DNA of 8,855 nt from Lachnospiraceae bacterium (GCA_900759225.1 CAAEUM010000280.1:1-8855), one strand, 5' to 3'; positions 1 through 6,134 are shown, counted from the stretch's first letter. Notes: generated from the letters alone by a model not told the origin. Program-made: numbers and translations.

Positions 1-439
1 AAAGCAGCTTTCCAAACCAGCCGTTTTCAATGGCTTTTTTCAATAAAAGCACTGGTTCATCAAACCGATGCTGCATAATGACTCCGAGTTGTACCCGATG
101 CTGTCGGCAGGCATCTACCATCTTTTGAGCGGATTCTAAACAGATATCAATGGGCTTTTCACATATGACATGCTTTCCAGCTTTAGCCGCTTTTACGGTC
201 AGCTCCCAATGAAGACCGGAGGGTAGACAAATTGATACCACATCTATGTGTGGATTATTTAACATTTCTTCAGCGTTATCGTACCAAGAGCATTCGTATT
301 TTTCTGCTAATTCCTGAGCTCTTTTTGTACAAGTATCCATCGTGGCAATTACTTGTGCATTTGGAATAGACTGGATGACTCTGGCATGAAGGTTTCCAAT
401 GAATCCGCAGCCGGCAACTGCAAAACGTACAATATCCAT
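1..439 (-). CDS. Gfo/Idh/MocA-family NAD(P)-dependent oxidoreductase, N-terminal part
   Basis: The first 146 residues are visible; the gene runs off the left edge. They form an NAD(P)-binding Rossmann domain: strand MDIVRFAVAG, then the dinucleotide loop G10-C-G12-F-I-G15, and an acidic Asp35 near the end of the second strand (IATMD) that would favour NAD over NADP. The family's EKP signature is at 94-96 (VICEKPI; the lysine is catalytic in the family), followed by QHRFD at 123-127. Members oxidise or reduce sugars, inositols and related polyols in the cytoplasm; the substrate cannot be told from this part. The start is the ATG at 437-439, with GGGAGG eight to nine bases upstream. The gene diverges from an AraC-type regulator gene, which suggests an inducible carbohydrate-use locus continuing to the left. 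The family is secure; the substrate is unknown. Confidence 0.92.
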   Translation of the reverse strand, partial: MDIVRFAVAGCGFIGNLHARVIQSIPNAQVIATMDTCTKRAQELAEKYECSWYDNAEEMLNNPHIDVVSICLPSGLHWELTVKAAKAGKHVICEKPIDICLESAQKMVDACRQHRVQLGVIMQHRFDEPVLLLKKAIENGWFGKLL

Positions 440-488
440 TTTATTTAATCCTCCCTTTCATTTGTTTTTTGGCTTGAAGAATAATGAT

Positions 489-517
489 ATTATAGTTAAT
501 TTCTTCTAAATATTCCA
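489..517 (-). promoter_or_regulatory. Probable promoter of the oxidoreductase gene
   Basis: On the minus strand a perfect TATAAT (494 to 489) lies about 50 bases upstream of the ATG. Seventeen bases further up is TGGAAT (517 to 512), only a 3 of 6 match to TTGACA. A good -10 with a poor -35 is typical of promoters that need an activator, and the paired repeats at 518-549 abut this -35. This is inferred from sequence only. Confidence 0.5.
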
Positions 518-549
518 TGCAATTCATGTTGATTATATTGCAATTCCTG
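518..549. promoter_or_regulatory. Tandem 21-bp-spaced direct repeats, probable AraC-type operator
   Basis: TGCAATTCATG (518-528) and TGCAATTCCTG (539-549) are direct repeats identical at 10 of 11 positions, with starts exactly 21 bp (two helical turns) apart. AraC-family proteins classically bind two tandem half-sites with this spacing, one or two per HTH pair. The site touches the -35 region of the minus-strand oxidoreductase promoter and lies about 110-140 bp upstream of the regulator gene, which fits activation of the divergent gene by the neighbouring regulator. Confidence 0.5.
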
Positions 550-585
550 CTTGTTTTTGCTTTTGATGTAAAAATATTATTTAAT

Positions 586-615
586 TTGTTTTAAAAAAAA
601 TGATTTTCATATTAT
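586..615 (+). promoter_or_regulatory. Possible promoter of the AraC-family regulator gene
   Basis: TTGTTT (586-591) and TATTAT (610-615, 5 of 6 to TATAAT) are separated by 18 bases and lie about 40 bases upstream of the regulator's ATG. The surroundings are very AT-rich, so chance matches are common. No better candidate was seen. Confidence 0.3.
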
Positions 616-654
616 TTTTTGGTATTATTGAAGCAAAAAGGGGGATTTTTGTAA

Positions 655-1506
655 ATGGAGATTAAAAGACAAGCATTTATTGCACACACATATAATATAG
701 ACAAAGATTTTCGCATTTTTTTTTATTCAGACACCAACAGCACCCATCTGTATACCCATGTCCATAATTTTTTTGAGATGTTTTTATTGATATCAGGGCG
801 TATTCAGTATAAAACGGCTGGAAGCACTTTTTTTTTGCAACCTCAGGATATATTGTTTTTAAATCAGCATCAGCCTCATTGTCCTGTTCTTATTGATCAT
901 ACGCAGCCGTATGAGCGGATTGCACTTCATATCTCTAGACAAACATTGGAAAATCTGTCCTCGCCGGAATTAAATCTTTGCGAATGTTTTACAAAGGATA
1001 TTTTTACGGTATATCATTATTCTCAAGAAATATATAATGAAATTTTCAATTTAATTCATTGCCTATTTTCTGTTCAGGATAGCGCAAATCCTGGAGATGA
1101 CCTTCTGGGAAAAGCTTATTTGATGGAATTATTTGTAAAAATCAGCAGATGCAGCAATACGCCTTCCGTATATTCTTTTAATCGCCATAATACAGATCAG
1201 CAGATGGAAGTAATGGTTCGTCAATATATTATGGAGCATTTGGATGAACCTGTCTCTATTGACACGTTGGCAGGATATTTTTTTATGAATAAATATACAT
1301 TTATGCACACATTTAAACGATGCTGCGGCATGAGCGCTTATCAGTTTATTTTGCAACAACGTTTAACGGCTGCTCTGGGAATGATACGAAAAGGCATTTC
1401 TCTTACCGTAGCTAGTCAGTCTTGTGGCTTTAATGACTATTCTAATTTTTATCGCAGTTTTCGTCATTATTTTGGAAAATCTCCACGGGATTTTTTGAAT
1501 GAGTAG
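655..1506 (+). CDS. AraC-family transcriptional regulator (cupin sensor domain plus AraC HTH)
   Basis: A 283-residue cytoplasmic DNA-binding regulator, a normal length for the family. Residues about 20-100 look like an AraC_binding cupin domain: the H34-H37 segment (THVHNFFEMFLLISGRIQY) opens the beta-barrel, and LQPQDILFLNQHQPH (61-75) is the usual second half. Residues about 185-283 are the paired HTH domain: first HTH around VSIDTLAGYFFMNKYTFMHTF (split at 200-220), second around residues 249-271, with the family signature GFNDYSNFYRSFRHYFGKSP at 258-277. The start is the ATG at 655, nine bases after AAAGGGGGA. It diverges from the oxidoreductase gene, and the 21-bp-spaced repeats between them are its probable target. 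The ligand is unknown, probably the sugar or derivative handled by that locus. The gene is visibly more T-rich than the genes to its right. Confidence 0.93.
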   Translation: MEIKRQAFIAHTYNIDKDFRIFFYSDTNSTHLYTHVHNFFEMFLLISGRIQYKTAGSTFFLQPQDILFLNQHQPHCPVLIDHTQPYERIALHISRQTLENLSSPELNLCECFTKDIFTVYHYSQEIYNEIFNLIHCLFSVQDSANPGDDLLGKAYLMELFVKISRCSNTPSVYSFNRHNTDQQMEVMVRQYIMEHLDEPVSIDTLAGYFFMNKYTFMHTFKRCCGMSAYQFILQQRLTAALGMIRKGISLTVASQSCGFNDYSNFYRSFRHYFGKSPRDFLNE

Positions 1507-1571
1507 AAGAAAAATGGGTTGGAGAAATTTGCAAGTATTTTTTTCGGTGAGGTGTTCTGTTTTTTAGAAAA

Positions 1572-1618
1572 AAAGAGCTGCTCTCCAAGGTGTTTGAACC
1601 GTTAAAGAGCAGTTTTTT
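1572..1618. terminator. Bidirectional terminator between the AraC-type gene and the DAHP synthase gene
   Basis: CTGCTCT (1578-1584) pairs with AGAGCAG (1606-1612). A/T and G-U pairs extend this to about 13 bp (1572-1584 with 1606-1618). The 21-base loop can form a small inner GGT/ACC stem. TTTTTT follows on the plus strand, and the A-run at 1568-1574 gives a T-tract on the minus strand. It can therefore serve both convergent genes. Confidence 0.8.
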
Positions 1619-1653
1619 ATATAATAAATATGAAGGGATTATCCGAGATCTTT

Positions 1654-2685
1654 TTAGTCAACCATATCTGCAATTTCATACAGTAATTTTTCGGATTCAT
1701 CCCATCCAAGGCATGGGTCAGTAATGGACTGGCCATAGCAGTGCTGTCCGATCTTGTGACTTCCGGACTCGATATAGCTTTCGATCATAAGGCCCTTTAC
1801 AAGGTGCTTGATATCGTTTGAATGGCGGCGGCTGTGGAGTACCTCCTTGGCAATGCGCACCTGCTCGCCGTACTGCTTGTTGGAGTTGGAGTGATTGGTG
1901 TCCACGATGCAGGCCGGGTTTTTCAGGCTGCGCTTTTCATAAAGATGGAATAGAAGCTGTAAATCTTCATAGTGATAATTTGGAATACACTGTCCCCGCT
2001 TGTTGACTGCACCGCGCAGGATGGTGTGTGCAAGAGGGTTTCCGGGGCAGGAAACCTCTTCTCCGCGGAAAATAAAATCGTGGGGAAGCTGGGCGGCCAC
2101 TACGGAGTTAAGCATAACGGTTAAATCGCCGCTGGTTGGGTTTTTCATTCCAACAGGTACATCACAGCCGCTGGCAACCAGGCGGTGAAACTGATTTTCC
2201 ACAGAGCGGGCGCCAACTGCAATGTAGGACATCATATCGGAAAGATAATTCAGGTTGTCAGGATAAAGCATTTCGTCTGCGGTGGACATTCCTGTTTCCT
2301 GCAGGACACGCATATGCATACGGCGGATGGCAAGGATTCCCTCCAGCATATCCGGCTTCTTTTCCGGGTCGGGCTGATGAAGCATACCCATATAGCCTTC
2401 TCCGGTTGTACGCGGCTTGTTTGTATAAATACGGGGGATGATCACCAGCTTATCCTTTGTTTTTTCCTGGACTTTGGCAAGGCGGTTGGCATAATCGCAT
2501 ACAGCATCCTCGTTATCGGCGGAGCAGGGGCCAATAATGACCAGGAATTTGCTGCTCTGTCCTGTAATGATTTTTTTTACATCTTCATCCTTTTTCTTTT
2601 TTACTTCTGCCAGATTCTCAGCCAGAGGAAATTGCTCACGAATTTCGTCTGGAGTCGGCAGGCTGTTTATTACTGTGAATCCCAT
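1654..2685 (-). CDS. aroF: 3-deoxy-7-phosphoheptulonate (DAHP) synthase, class I AroF/AroG/AroH type
   Basis: Condenses phosphoenolpyruvate with erythrose 4-phosphate, the first step of the shikimate pathway to Tyr, Phe and Trp. With the start at 2685 it has 343 residues, close to the usual 350. Landmarks of the (beta/alpha)8 family are present: IGPCSAD (Cys54, metal ligand), KPRTT (90-94, PEP-binding Arg92), GARSVENQFHR (158-168), GMKNPTSGD (Lys181), VDTNHSNSNKQ (His265, metal), GLMIES (Glu302, metal) and SITDPCLGW (Asp323, metal). The family is certain, but which aromatic amino acid inhibits it cannot be read, so the symbol is by class only. An upstream in-frame ATG at 2754 lies only about 6 bases from the predicted transcription start, whereas the ATG at 2685 has GGGAGG eleven bases upstream and matches the family's N-terminus. 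The gene diverges from the T-box-controlled tyrS unit. Confidence 0.95.
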   Translation of the reverse strand: MGFTVINSLPTPDEIREQFPLAENLAEVKKKKDEDVKKIITGQSSKFLVIIGPCSADNEDAVCDYANRLAKVQEKTKDKLVIIPRIYTNKPRTTGEGYMGMLHQPDPEKKPDMLEGILAIRRMHMRVLQETGMSTADEMLYPDNLNYLSDMMSYIAVGARSVENQFHRLVASGCDVPVGMKNPTSGDLTVMLNSVVAAQLPHDFIFRGEEVSCPGNPLAHTILRGAVNKRGQCIPNYHYEDLQLLFHLYEKRSLKNPACIVDTNHSNSNKQYGEQVRIAKEVLHSRRHSNDIKHLVKGLMIESYIESGSHKIGQHCYGQSITDPCLGWDESEKLLYEIADMVD

Positions 2686-2721
2686 AAATTTCCAGGCCTC
2701 CCATTTATTCGCTTTATTCAT

Positions 2722-2736
2722 CCCGGAAATTCCGGG
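2722..2736. promoter_or_regulatory. 15-bp inverted repeat in the DAHP synthase leader
   Basis: CCCGGAAATTCCGGG is a perfect inverted repeat around one central base. It lies in the predicted 75-nt untranslated leader of the minus-strand DAHP synthase gene, downstream of its -10. No T-run follows, so it is not a terminator. It could be an operator half-site pair or a small leader hairpin. The role is inferred only. Confidence 0.35.
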
Positions 2737-2765
2737 GAAATTACAACAATACATTTCAATGCAAC

Positions 2766-2794
2766 ATTATAATATACAACGCCTGATTCGTAAA
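2766..2794 (-). promoter_or_regulatory. Promoter of the DAHP synthase gene
   Basis: On the minus strand, TTTACG (2794 to 2789, 4 of 6 to consensus) and a perfect TATAAT (2771 to 2766) are separated by 17 bases. The predicted start of transcription near 2760 leaves a leader of about 75 bases to the ATG at 2685 and rules against translation from the ATG at 2754. Its -35 is 16 bp from the -35 of the divergent tyrS promoter. Confidence 0.65.
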
Positions 2795-2810
2795 GGGCAG
2801 ATTTTTCGCC

Positions 2811-2839
2811 TTGACAAAACAGAAAGTCCTGTCTATAAT
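2811..2839 (+). promoter_or_regulatory. Consensus sigma-70/sigma-A promoter of the tyrS T-box unit
   Basis: TTGACA (2811-2816), a 17-base spacer and TATAAT (2834-2839) match the consensus perfectly. Transcription should begin near 2846, just ahead of the T-box stem I. A strong constitutive promoter followed by attenuation is the usual T-box arrangement. Confidence 0.9.
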
Positions 2840-2845
2840 TAAGCT

Positions 2846-3143
2846 TAATTTCATGAATAGGCTATGACGAGAACAAGTAGTAGCCTGCAGAAGCATACAG
2901 AAAGCAGCCGGATGATGAGAGGCGCATGGAAAGCAGGTTATGAATACATCTTTGAGCTTCGCACTGAAGGGTATTTGCCTGGTAGGCTGCGACGGATTCC
3001 TGCACACGTTATCGTGCTAGAGTATTGGACGGAACATATTCCTGTACTTGAAGAGGCGGGCTGCGCGAGCTGTCTGTAAACATTAGGTGGTAACACGGGA
3101 AGAGATGCCCCGTCCTTTTGAGAAAGGACGGGGTTTATTTTTT
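2846..3143 (+). promoter_or_regulatory. Tyrosine-specific T-box leader (tRNA-sensing riboswitch)
   Basis: Uncharged tRNA-Tyr binding lets transcription continue into tyrS. Stem I: base helix AGGCT (2859-2863) with AGCTT (2955-2959); GA-rich kink-turn-like segment near 2864-2873; AGTA at 2876-2879; an 8-bp helix TAGCCTGC (2881-2888) with GCAGGTTA (2933-2940). The specifier loop GAATACA carries codon TAC (2945-2947), Tyr. The T-box core AGGTGGTAACACGGG is at 3085-3099; its TGGT (3088-3091) can pair with the ACCA end of a tRNA with discriminator A, as tRNA-Tyr has. In the antiterminator ACGGG (3095-3099) pairs with CCCGT (3109-3113), in competition with the terminator. The gene downstream is tyrS, which agrees with the codon. 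Confidence 0.95.
3108..3143 (+). terminator. Intrinsic terminator of the T-box leader
   Basis: CCCCGTCCTTT (3108-3118) pairs perfectly with AAAGGACGGGG (3123-3133) around a TGAG loop, followed by TTTATTTTTTT. Its 5' arm is shared with the antiterminator helix, the expected T-box switch. Confidence 0.93.
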
Positions 3144-3179
3144 TATATCATAGGAAAGTTTGTCCTATGATATAAAAAA
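3139..3179. repeat. 17-bp perfect inverted repeat behind the T-box terminator
   Basis: Bases 3139-3155 pair with 3163-3179 without mismatch around the loop AAGTTTG. The core is TCATAGGA with TCCTATGA, flanked by T and A runs. The T-run overlaps the end of the T-box terminator. No T-run follows the stem on either strand, so it is not an ordinary terminator. It may be part of an intergenic repeat element, together with the next hairpin, or an RNA processing or stability site in the tyrS leader. Confidence 0.6.
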
Positions 3180-3181
3180 TG

Positions 3182-3264
3182 CTCCGCAGGATCACACTGC
3201 GGCGGAAAGGAATTAGGTTATTAAAGCAACCCGCCGCAGGCGGAGAATCCTGCTTTGCAGAATT
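3182..3264. repeat. GC-rich compound hairpin element ahead of tyrS
   Basis: CTGCGGCGG (3197-3205) pairs perfectly with CCGCCGCAG (3231-3239). CTCCGC (3182-3187) pairs with GCGGAG (3240-3245), leaving a 9-base bulge. A competing pairing is GCAGGAT (3186-3192) with ATCCTGC (3247-3253). A further small hairpin is AATCCTGC/TTT/GCAGAATT (3246-3264, one mismatch). The element is much more GC-rich than usual spacers and has no start codon with a ribosome site. It resembles a REP/MITE-like intergenic repeat, but repetition in the genome cannot be seen from one copy. Confidence 0.5.
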
Positions 3265-3312
3265 CTTTCTTAGCGAAATCATGGCAGAATGAAAAATAAA
3301 GGAGAGAAAAAG

Positions 3313-4539
3313 ATGCAGATTTATGAAGAATTAGTTGCCAGAGGCCTTATTGCCCAGGTAACAAATGAGGAAGAGATCCGGAAAATGGTAAATGAGGGAA
3401 AGGCTGTATTTTATATTGGCTTTGACCCTACAGCAGACAGCCTCCATGTAGGCCATTTTATGGCGCTCTGCCTGATGAAGCGCCTGCAGATGGCAGGAAA
3501 TAAGCCAATCGCCTTGATCGGAGGGGGTACCGGGATGGTAGGAGACCCATCCGGCCGTACTGACATGAGAACCATGATGACACCGGAGATCATCCAGCAT
3601 AACTGTGACTGCTTTAAGAAGCAGATGAGCCGCTTTATTGATTTTTCCGAGGGAAAAGCGCTGATGGTAAACAATGCAGAGTGGCTTATGGATCTGAACT
3701 ATATTGAATTCCTGCGGGAGATCGGGCCTCACTTCTCCGTAAATAACATGCTGAGGGCAGAGTGCTACAAGCAGAGAATGGAGAAGGGCTTAAGCTTCCT
3801 TGAATTTAACTACATGCTGATGCAGAGCTATGATTTCTATGAGCTGTTCCAGCGCTACGGCTGCAACATGCAGTTTGGCGGTGATGACCAGTGGAGCAAC
3901 ATGCTGGGCGGAACGGAGCTTATTCGCCGCAAGCTTGGAAAAGATGCTCACGCAATGACGATCACTCTGCTGTTAAATTCCGAGGGCAAGAAGATGGGCA
4001 AGACCCAGTCAGGTGCTGTATGGCTTGACCCAAATAAGACCTCCCCATTTGATTTCTATCAGTACTGGAGAAATGTAGCTGACGCAGATGTGCTTAAATG
4101 CCTGCGCATGCTGACCTTCCTTCCGATCGAGCAGATTGACGAGATGGATAAGTGGGAAGGAAGCCAGTTAAATCAGGCAAAGGAAATCCTGGCATTTGAA
4201 CTTACAAAGCTGGTTCATGGCGAGGAAGAGGCAGCAAAGGCACAGGATGGTGCAAGAGCACTGTTTTCAGCAGGCGGAAACATGGAAAATATTCCTACCT
4301 TTGAGCTGCAGGATGAGGACTTTAAGGAGGATAAGGTTGATATCCTTACAATTTTAAATCGCTGCGGCCTTTGCGCATCCCGCTCTGAGGCAAGAAGGAA
4401 TGTAGAGCAGGGCGGTGTATCCGTAGACGGAACTCAGATCAAAGATATTAAGGCGGAGTTTGAAAAGGGTCAGTTTTCAGGGGACGGCCTTGTTGTAAAG
4501 CGCGGTAAAAAGAATTTTATGAAGATCGTCGTAAAATAA
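3313..4539 (+). CDS. tyrS: Tyrosyl-tRNA synthetase
   Basis: Charges tRNA-Tyr with tyrosine in the cytoplasm (class I synthetase, TyrRS type). With the start at 3313 it has 408 residues, normal for bacterial TyrS. The tyrosine and ATP site shows [15 protein letters not shown] with HIGH-type HVGH at 45-48, then the substrate-binding helix YMLMQSYDF (168-176) and QFGGDDQW (187-194), then the KMSKS loop as KMGKT (227-231). Residues about 342-405 are an S4 RNA-binding domain ([18 protein letters not shown], then VDG). An ATG at 3289 is also in frame, but AAAGGAG followed by eight bases places the start at 3313, and family N-termini begin like [12 protein letters not shown]. The gene is preceded by a tyrosine T-box and followed without a terminator by a secreted-protein gene. 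Confidence 0.98.
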   Translation: MQIYEELVARGLIAQVTNEEEIRKMVNEGKAVFYIGFDPTADSLHVGHFMALCLMKRLQMAGNKPIALIGGGTGMVGDPSGRTDMRTMMTPEIIQHNCDCFKKQMSRFIDFSEGKALMVNNAEWLMDLNYIEFLREIGPHFSVNNMLRAECYKQRMEKGLSFLEFNYMLMQSYDFYELFQRYGCNMQFGGDDQWSNMLGGTELIRRKLGKDAHAMTITLLLNSEGKKMGKTQSGAVWLDPNKTSPFDFYQYWRNVADADVLKCLRMLTFLPIEQIDEMDKWEGSQLNQAKEILAFELTKLVHGEEEAAKAQDGARALFSAGGNMENIPTFELQDEDFKEDKVDILTILNRCGLCASRSEARRNVEQGGVSVDGTQIKDIKAEFEKGQFSGDGLVVKRGKKNFMKIVVK

Positions 4540-4572
4540 ATGTGGGAAAAGAAGCAGAAAGGAGACTGCCTT

Positions 4573-5346
4573 TTGGGAGGATATAAGCTTAAGGGATGCC
4601 TGCAGGCACTGCTTCTGACTGCGCTTTTTGCAGTGCTTACGGCGTTCCCCTCCATGGCCGGGGCGGTAACAGAGCAGGTTCCTGTTTCACTGCAGATGGA
4701 TGTAAACAGCAGGCGGACCTCTGTATATGATGGCTATGGAACCTATGTGGAGGCAGTCCGGGCATCGGAATATGATACCTTTACAGTGTCTGCTGATTCA
4801 GGGGATGTAGTGCTTTCTGATATAAAAATGAATTACTACATCATTACCTACAACGGTGTTACTTCCAAGTATCTGGAATGTACCGTAAACGGGCTGGAGG
4901 AGGGGAAACACTATCCCGTTATCCGTCCGGAAACAGCAGAAAGGGAGAAGGAAGCAGGCTGCCTTTATGATACCCTGGAGCGCTGTTATATGATAGAATT
5001 ATGCCGGGGGGATGAGAGGAGCCGATTTTATTTCTCTGTTTTCCCGGAGGAGGAAATGGCGGAATACCGCCGGTTTTATCTGGGAAACTGGGAGCAGGAC
5101 GGCCGGGGCTACAGATACCGCTATCGTGAAGAATACTTTGTTTCATGGGCTTATTTAAAGGATGCCTGGTACTATTTCGGCAAGGACGGATATATGCTGA
5201 CAGGCTGGCAGCAGTACAAGGGGAACTGGTATTACCTGGACCGCGTCAGCGGCGCCATGAAAAGCAGCTGCGTGGTAGACGGCTACAGATTGGATGAAAA
5301 CGGCGTGCGGTTAGAGAAGGAAAAAAACGGCGGAAACAGAGCCTGA
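4573..5346 (+). CDS. Secreted protein with C-terminal cell-wall-binding repeats, tyrosine-rich
   Basis: With a TTG start at 4573 (AAAGGAGA eight bases upstream) it has 257 residues. An in-frame ATG at 4540 abuts the tyrS stop but has no ribosome site. Residues 1-31 form a signal peptide: KLK, a hydrophobic core LLLTALFAVLTAF, and AGA ahead of probable cleavage. Residues about 35-165 are a beta-rich region I do not recognise. Residues about 171-247 are choline-binding/CW_binding-type repeats: GNWEQDGRGYRYRY, then DAWYYFGKDGYMLTGW (197-212), then GNWYYLDRVSGAM (217-229), then a degenerate YRLDENGVRL. Such repeats tether proteins to the cell wall. The protein has 27 tyrosines (10.5 percent). It lies 33 bases behind tyrS with no terminator between, so it is probably co-transcribed under the tyrosine T-box. 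The molecular function is unknown. Confidence 0.85.
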   Translation: MGGYKLKGCLQALLLTALFAVLTAFPSMAGAVTEQVPVSLQMDVNSRRTSVYDGYGTYVEAVRASEYDTFTVSADSGDVVLSDIKMNYYIITYNGVTSKYLECTVNGLEEGKHYPVIRPETAEREKEAGCLYDTLERCYMIELCRGDERSRFYFSVFPEEEMAEYRRFYLGNWEQDGRGYRYRYREEYFVSWAYLKDAWYYFGKDGYMLTGWQQYKGNWYYLDRVSGAMKSSCVVDGYRLDENGVRLEKEKNGGNRA

Positions 5347-5366
5347 CAGGTTGAAGGAATTGATAG

Positions 5367-5416
5367 AAAAAGAGTACGCAGGGACAGTTTTTTCTGCTGT
5401 CTGGCGTACTCTTTTT
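5367..5416. terminator. Strong bidirectional terminator after the tyrS operon and mntP
   Basis: AAAAAGAGTACGC (5367-5379) pairs perfectly over 13 bp with GCGTACTCTTTTT (5404-5416). The loop can form an inner GACAG (5383-5387) with CTGTC (5397-5401) stem. A and T runs on either side make it work on both strands. It separates the convergent tyrS operon and mntP, whose stop codon lies 2 bases away. Confidence 0.88.
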
Positions 5417-5418
5417 GA

Positions 5419-5982
5419 CTATCCTAAAATCCCCAGATGTTCCAAAAGAATTTTAAGGCCCATGAGGATCAGGATGAGCCCTCCGGTAAATTCAGCTTTT
5501 GATTTATAGCGGGAGCCGAACACATTGCCTGCTTTTACACCTATAACAGACAGGCAGAAGGTGACGATCCCGATAAAAGTAACGGCAGGAAGAATAGGCA
5601 CATTTAAAAAAGCAAAGGTAACTCCCACTGCCAGTGCGTCAATGCTGGTGGCAATGGCCAGGATACACATAGTCTTAAATGCCAGGGATGCATCAGGACA
5701 TTCCTCCTGGCTTCCCAGGGCTTCCTTTATCATGCTTCCGCCGATAACAGACAGCAGGATGAAGGCGATCCAGTGGTCATAAGCGCTGATGGACTGGCTG
5801 AAGCCGGAGCCGAGAAGATAGCCGATAAAGGGCATTCCGCCCTGAAAAATCCCGAAATAAGCGCCTACAGTTAAAGCGCCCCTCCAGCTCATGACGGGCA
5901 TGGCCAACCCCTTACAGACGGCAACTGCAAAGGCGTCCATAGAAAGCCCAAGGGCAATGATAAACAGCTCTGTCAATGACAT
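5419..5982 (-). CDS. mntP: Manganese efflux pump MntP (YebN family)
   Basis: A small integral membrane exporter that lowers cytoplasmic Mn(II). With the ATG at 5982 it has 187 residues, nearly the same as E. coli MntP. It shows the family's internal duplication: [15 protein letters not shown] (11-25, with Asp16) and [15 protein letters not shown] (111-125, with Asp115), the two acid-bearing helices needed for transport in the family. Six membrane segments are expected: about 1-24, 36-60, 68-86, 104-126, 129-148 and 164-184. An upstream in-frame ATG at 6012 exists, but GGAGG nine bases before the ATG at 5982 decides the start. It is transcribed divergently from a MATE gene and converges on the tyrS operon. 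The leader is only about 40 bases, too short for a yybP-ykoY manganese riboswitch. Confidence 0.95.
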   Translation of the reverse strand: MSLTELFIIALGLSMDAFAVAVCKGLAMPVMSWRGALTVGAYFGIFQGGMPFIGYLLGSGFSQSISAYDHWIAFILLSVIGGSMIKEALGSQEECPDASLAFKTMCILAIATSIDALAVGVTFAFLNVPILPAVTFIGIVTFCLSVIGVKAGNVFGSRYKSKAEFTGGLILILMGLKILLEHLGILG

Positions 5983-6026
5983 GATACTGCACCTCCAAAA
6001 ATCAATGTTCATAGATAATACGGCAT

Positions 6027-6055
6027 ATTTTAAGGTAAAAATATGGAAATGTCAA
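6027..6055 (-). promoter_or_regulatory. Promoter of mntP
   Basis: On the minus strand, a perfect TTGACA (6055 to 6050), a 17-base spacer and TAAAAT (6032 to 6027, 5 of 6) lie about 45 bases upstream of the mntP ATG. The -35 boxes of this and the divergent MATE promoter are 24 bp apart, with a palindrome between. Confidence 0.85.
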
Positions 6056-6060
6056 GGCGG

Positions 6061-6073
6061 CCAGGGGCCCTGG
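6061..6073. promoter_or_regulatory. 13-bp palindrome between divergent mntP and MATE promoters
   Basis: CCAGGGGCCCTGG is a perfect inverted repeat around one central G. It lies 5 bp upstream of the mntP -35 and 6 bp upstream of the MATE -35. This is a natural position for a shared operator. The binding protein is unknown; it does not resemble the AT-rich MntR or Fur boxes. Confidence 0.4.
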
Positions 6074-6079
6074 AAACGG

Positions 6080-6108
6080 TTGTAAAAATAATCCTGCTGT
6101 GCTACACT
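6080..6108 (+). promoter_or_regulatory. Probable promoter of the MATE transporter gene
   Basis: TTGTAA (6080-6085) and TACACT (6103-6108) are separated by 17 bases, each a 4 of 6 match. They lie about 27 bases upstream of the MATE ATG. This is a moderate promoter back to back with that of mntP. Confidence 0.6.
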
Positions 6109-6134
6109 GGTAACGTGAGAAAGGGGAGGTGGCG

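Noticed and set aside
2686..2754. N-terminal extension of DAHP synthase from the ATG at 2754
   Set aside because: It would start about 6 bases from the predicted transcription start, has no ribosome site, and adds residues unlike the family; the ATG at 2685 has GGGAGG upstream.
1818..2772. Several plus-strand open frames of 62-195 codons opposite the DAHP synthase gene
   Set aside because: They are antisense shadows of a well-supported enzyme gene with no family resemblance or ribosome sites.
2864..3079. 71-codon open frame inside the T-box leader
   Set aside because: The sequence is fully explained by T-box structure (stem I, specifier, T-box core).
5983..6012. N-terminal extension of MntP from the ATG at 6012
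   Set aside because: GGAGG lies nine bases before the ATG at 5980-5982 and the family begins at [19 protein letters not shown].
5983..6060. yybP-ykoY manganese riboswitch upstream of mntP
   Set aside because: The leader from the predicted start near 6020 to the ATG is only about 40 bases and shows no such fold.
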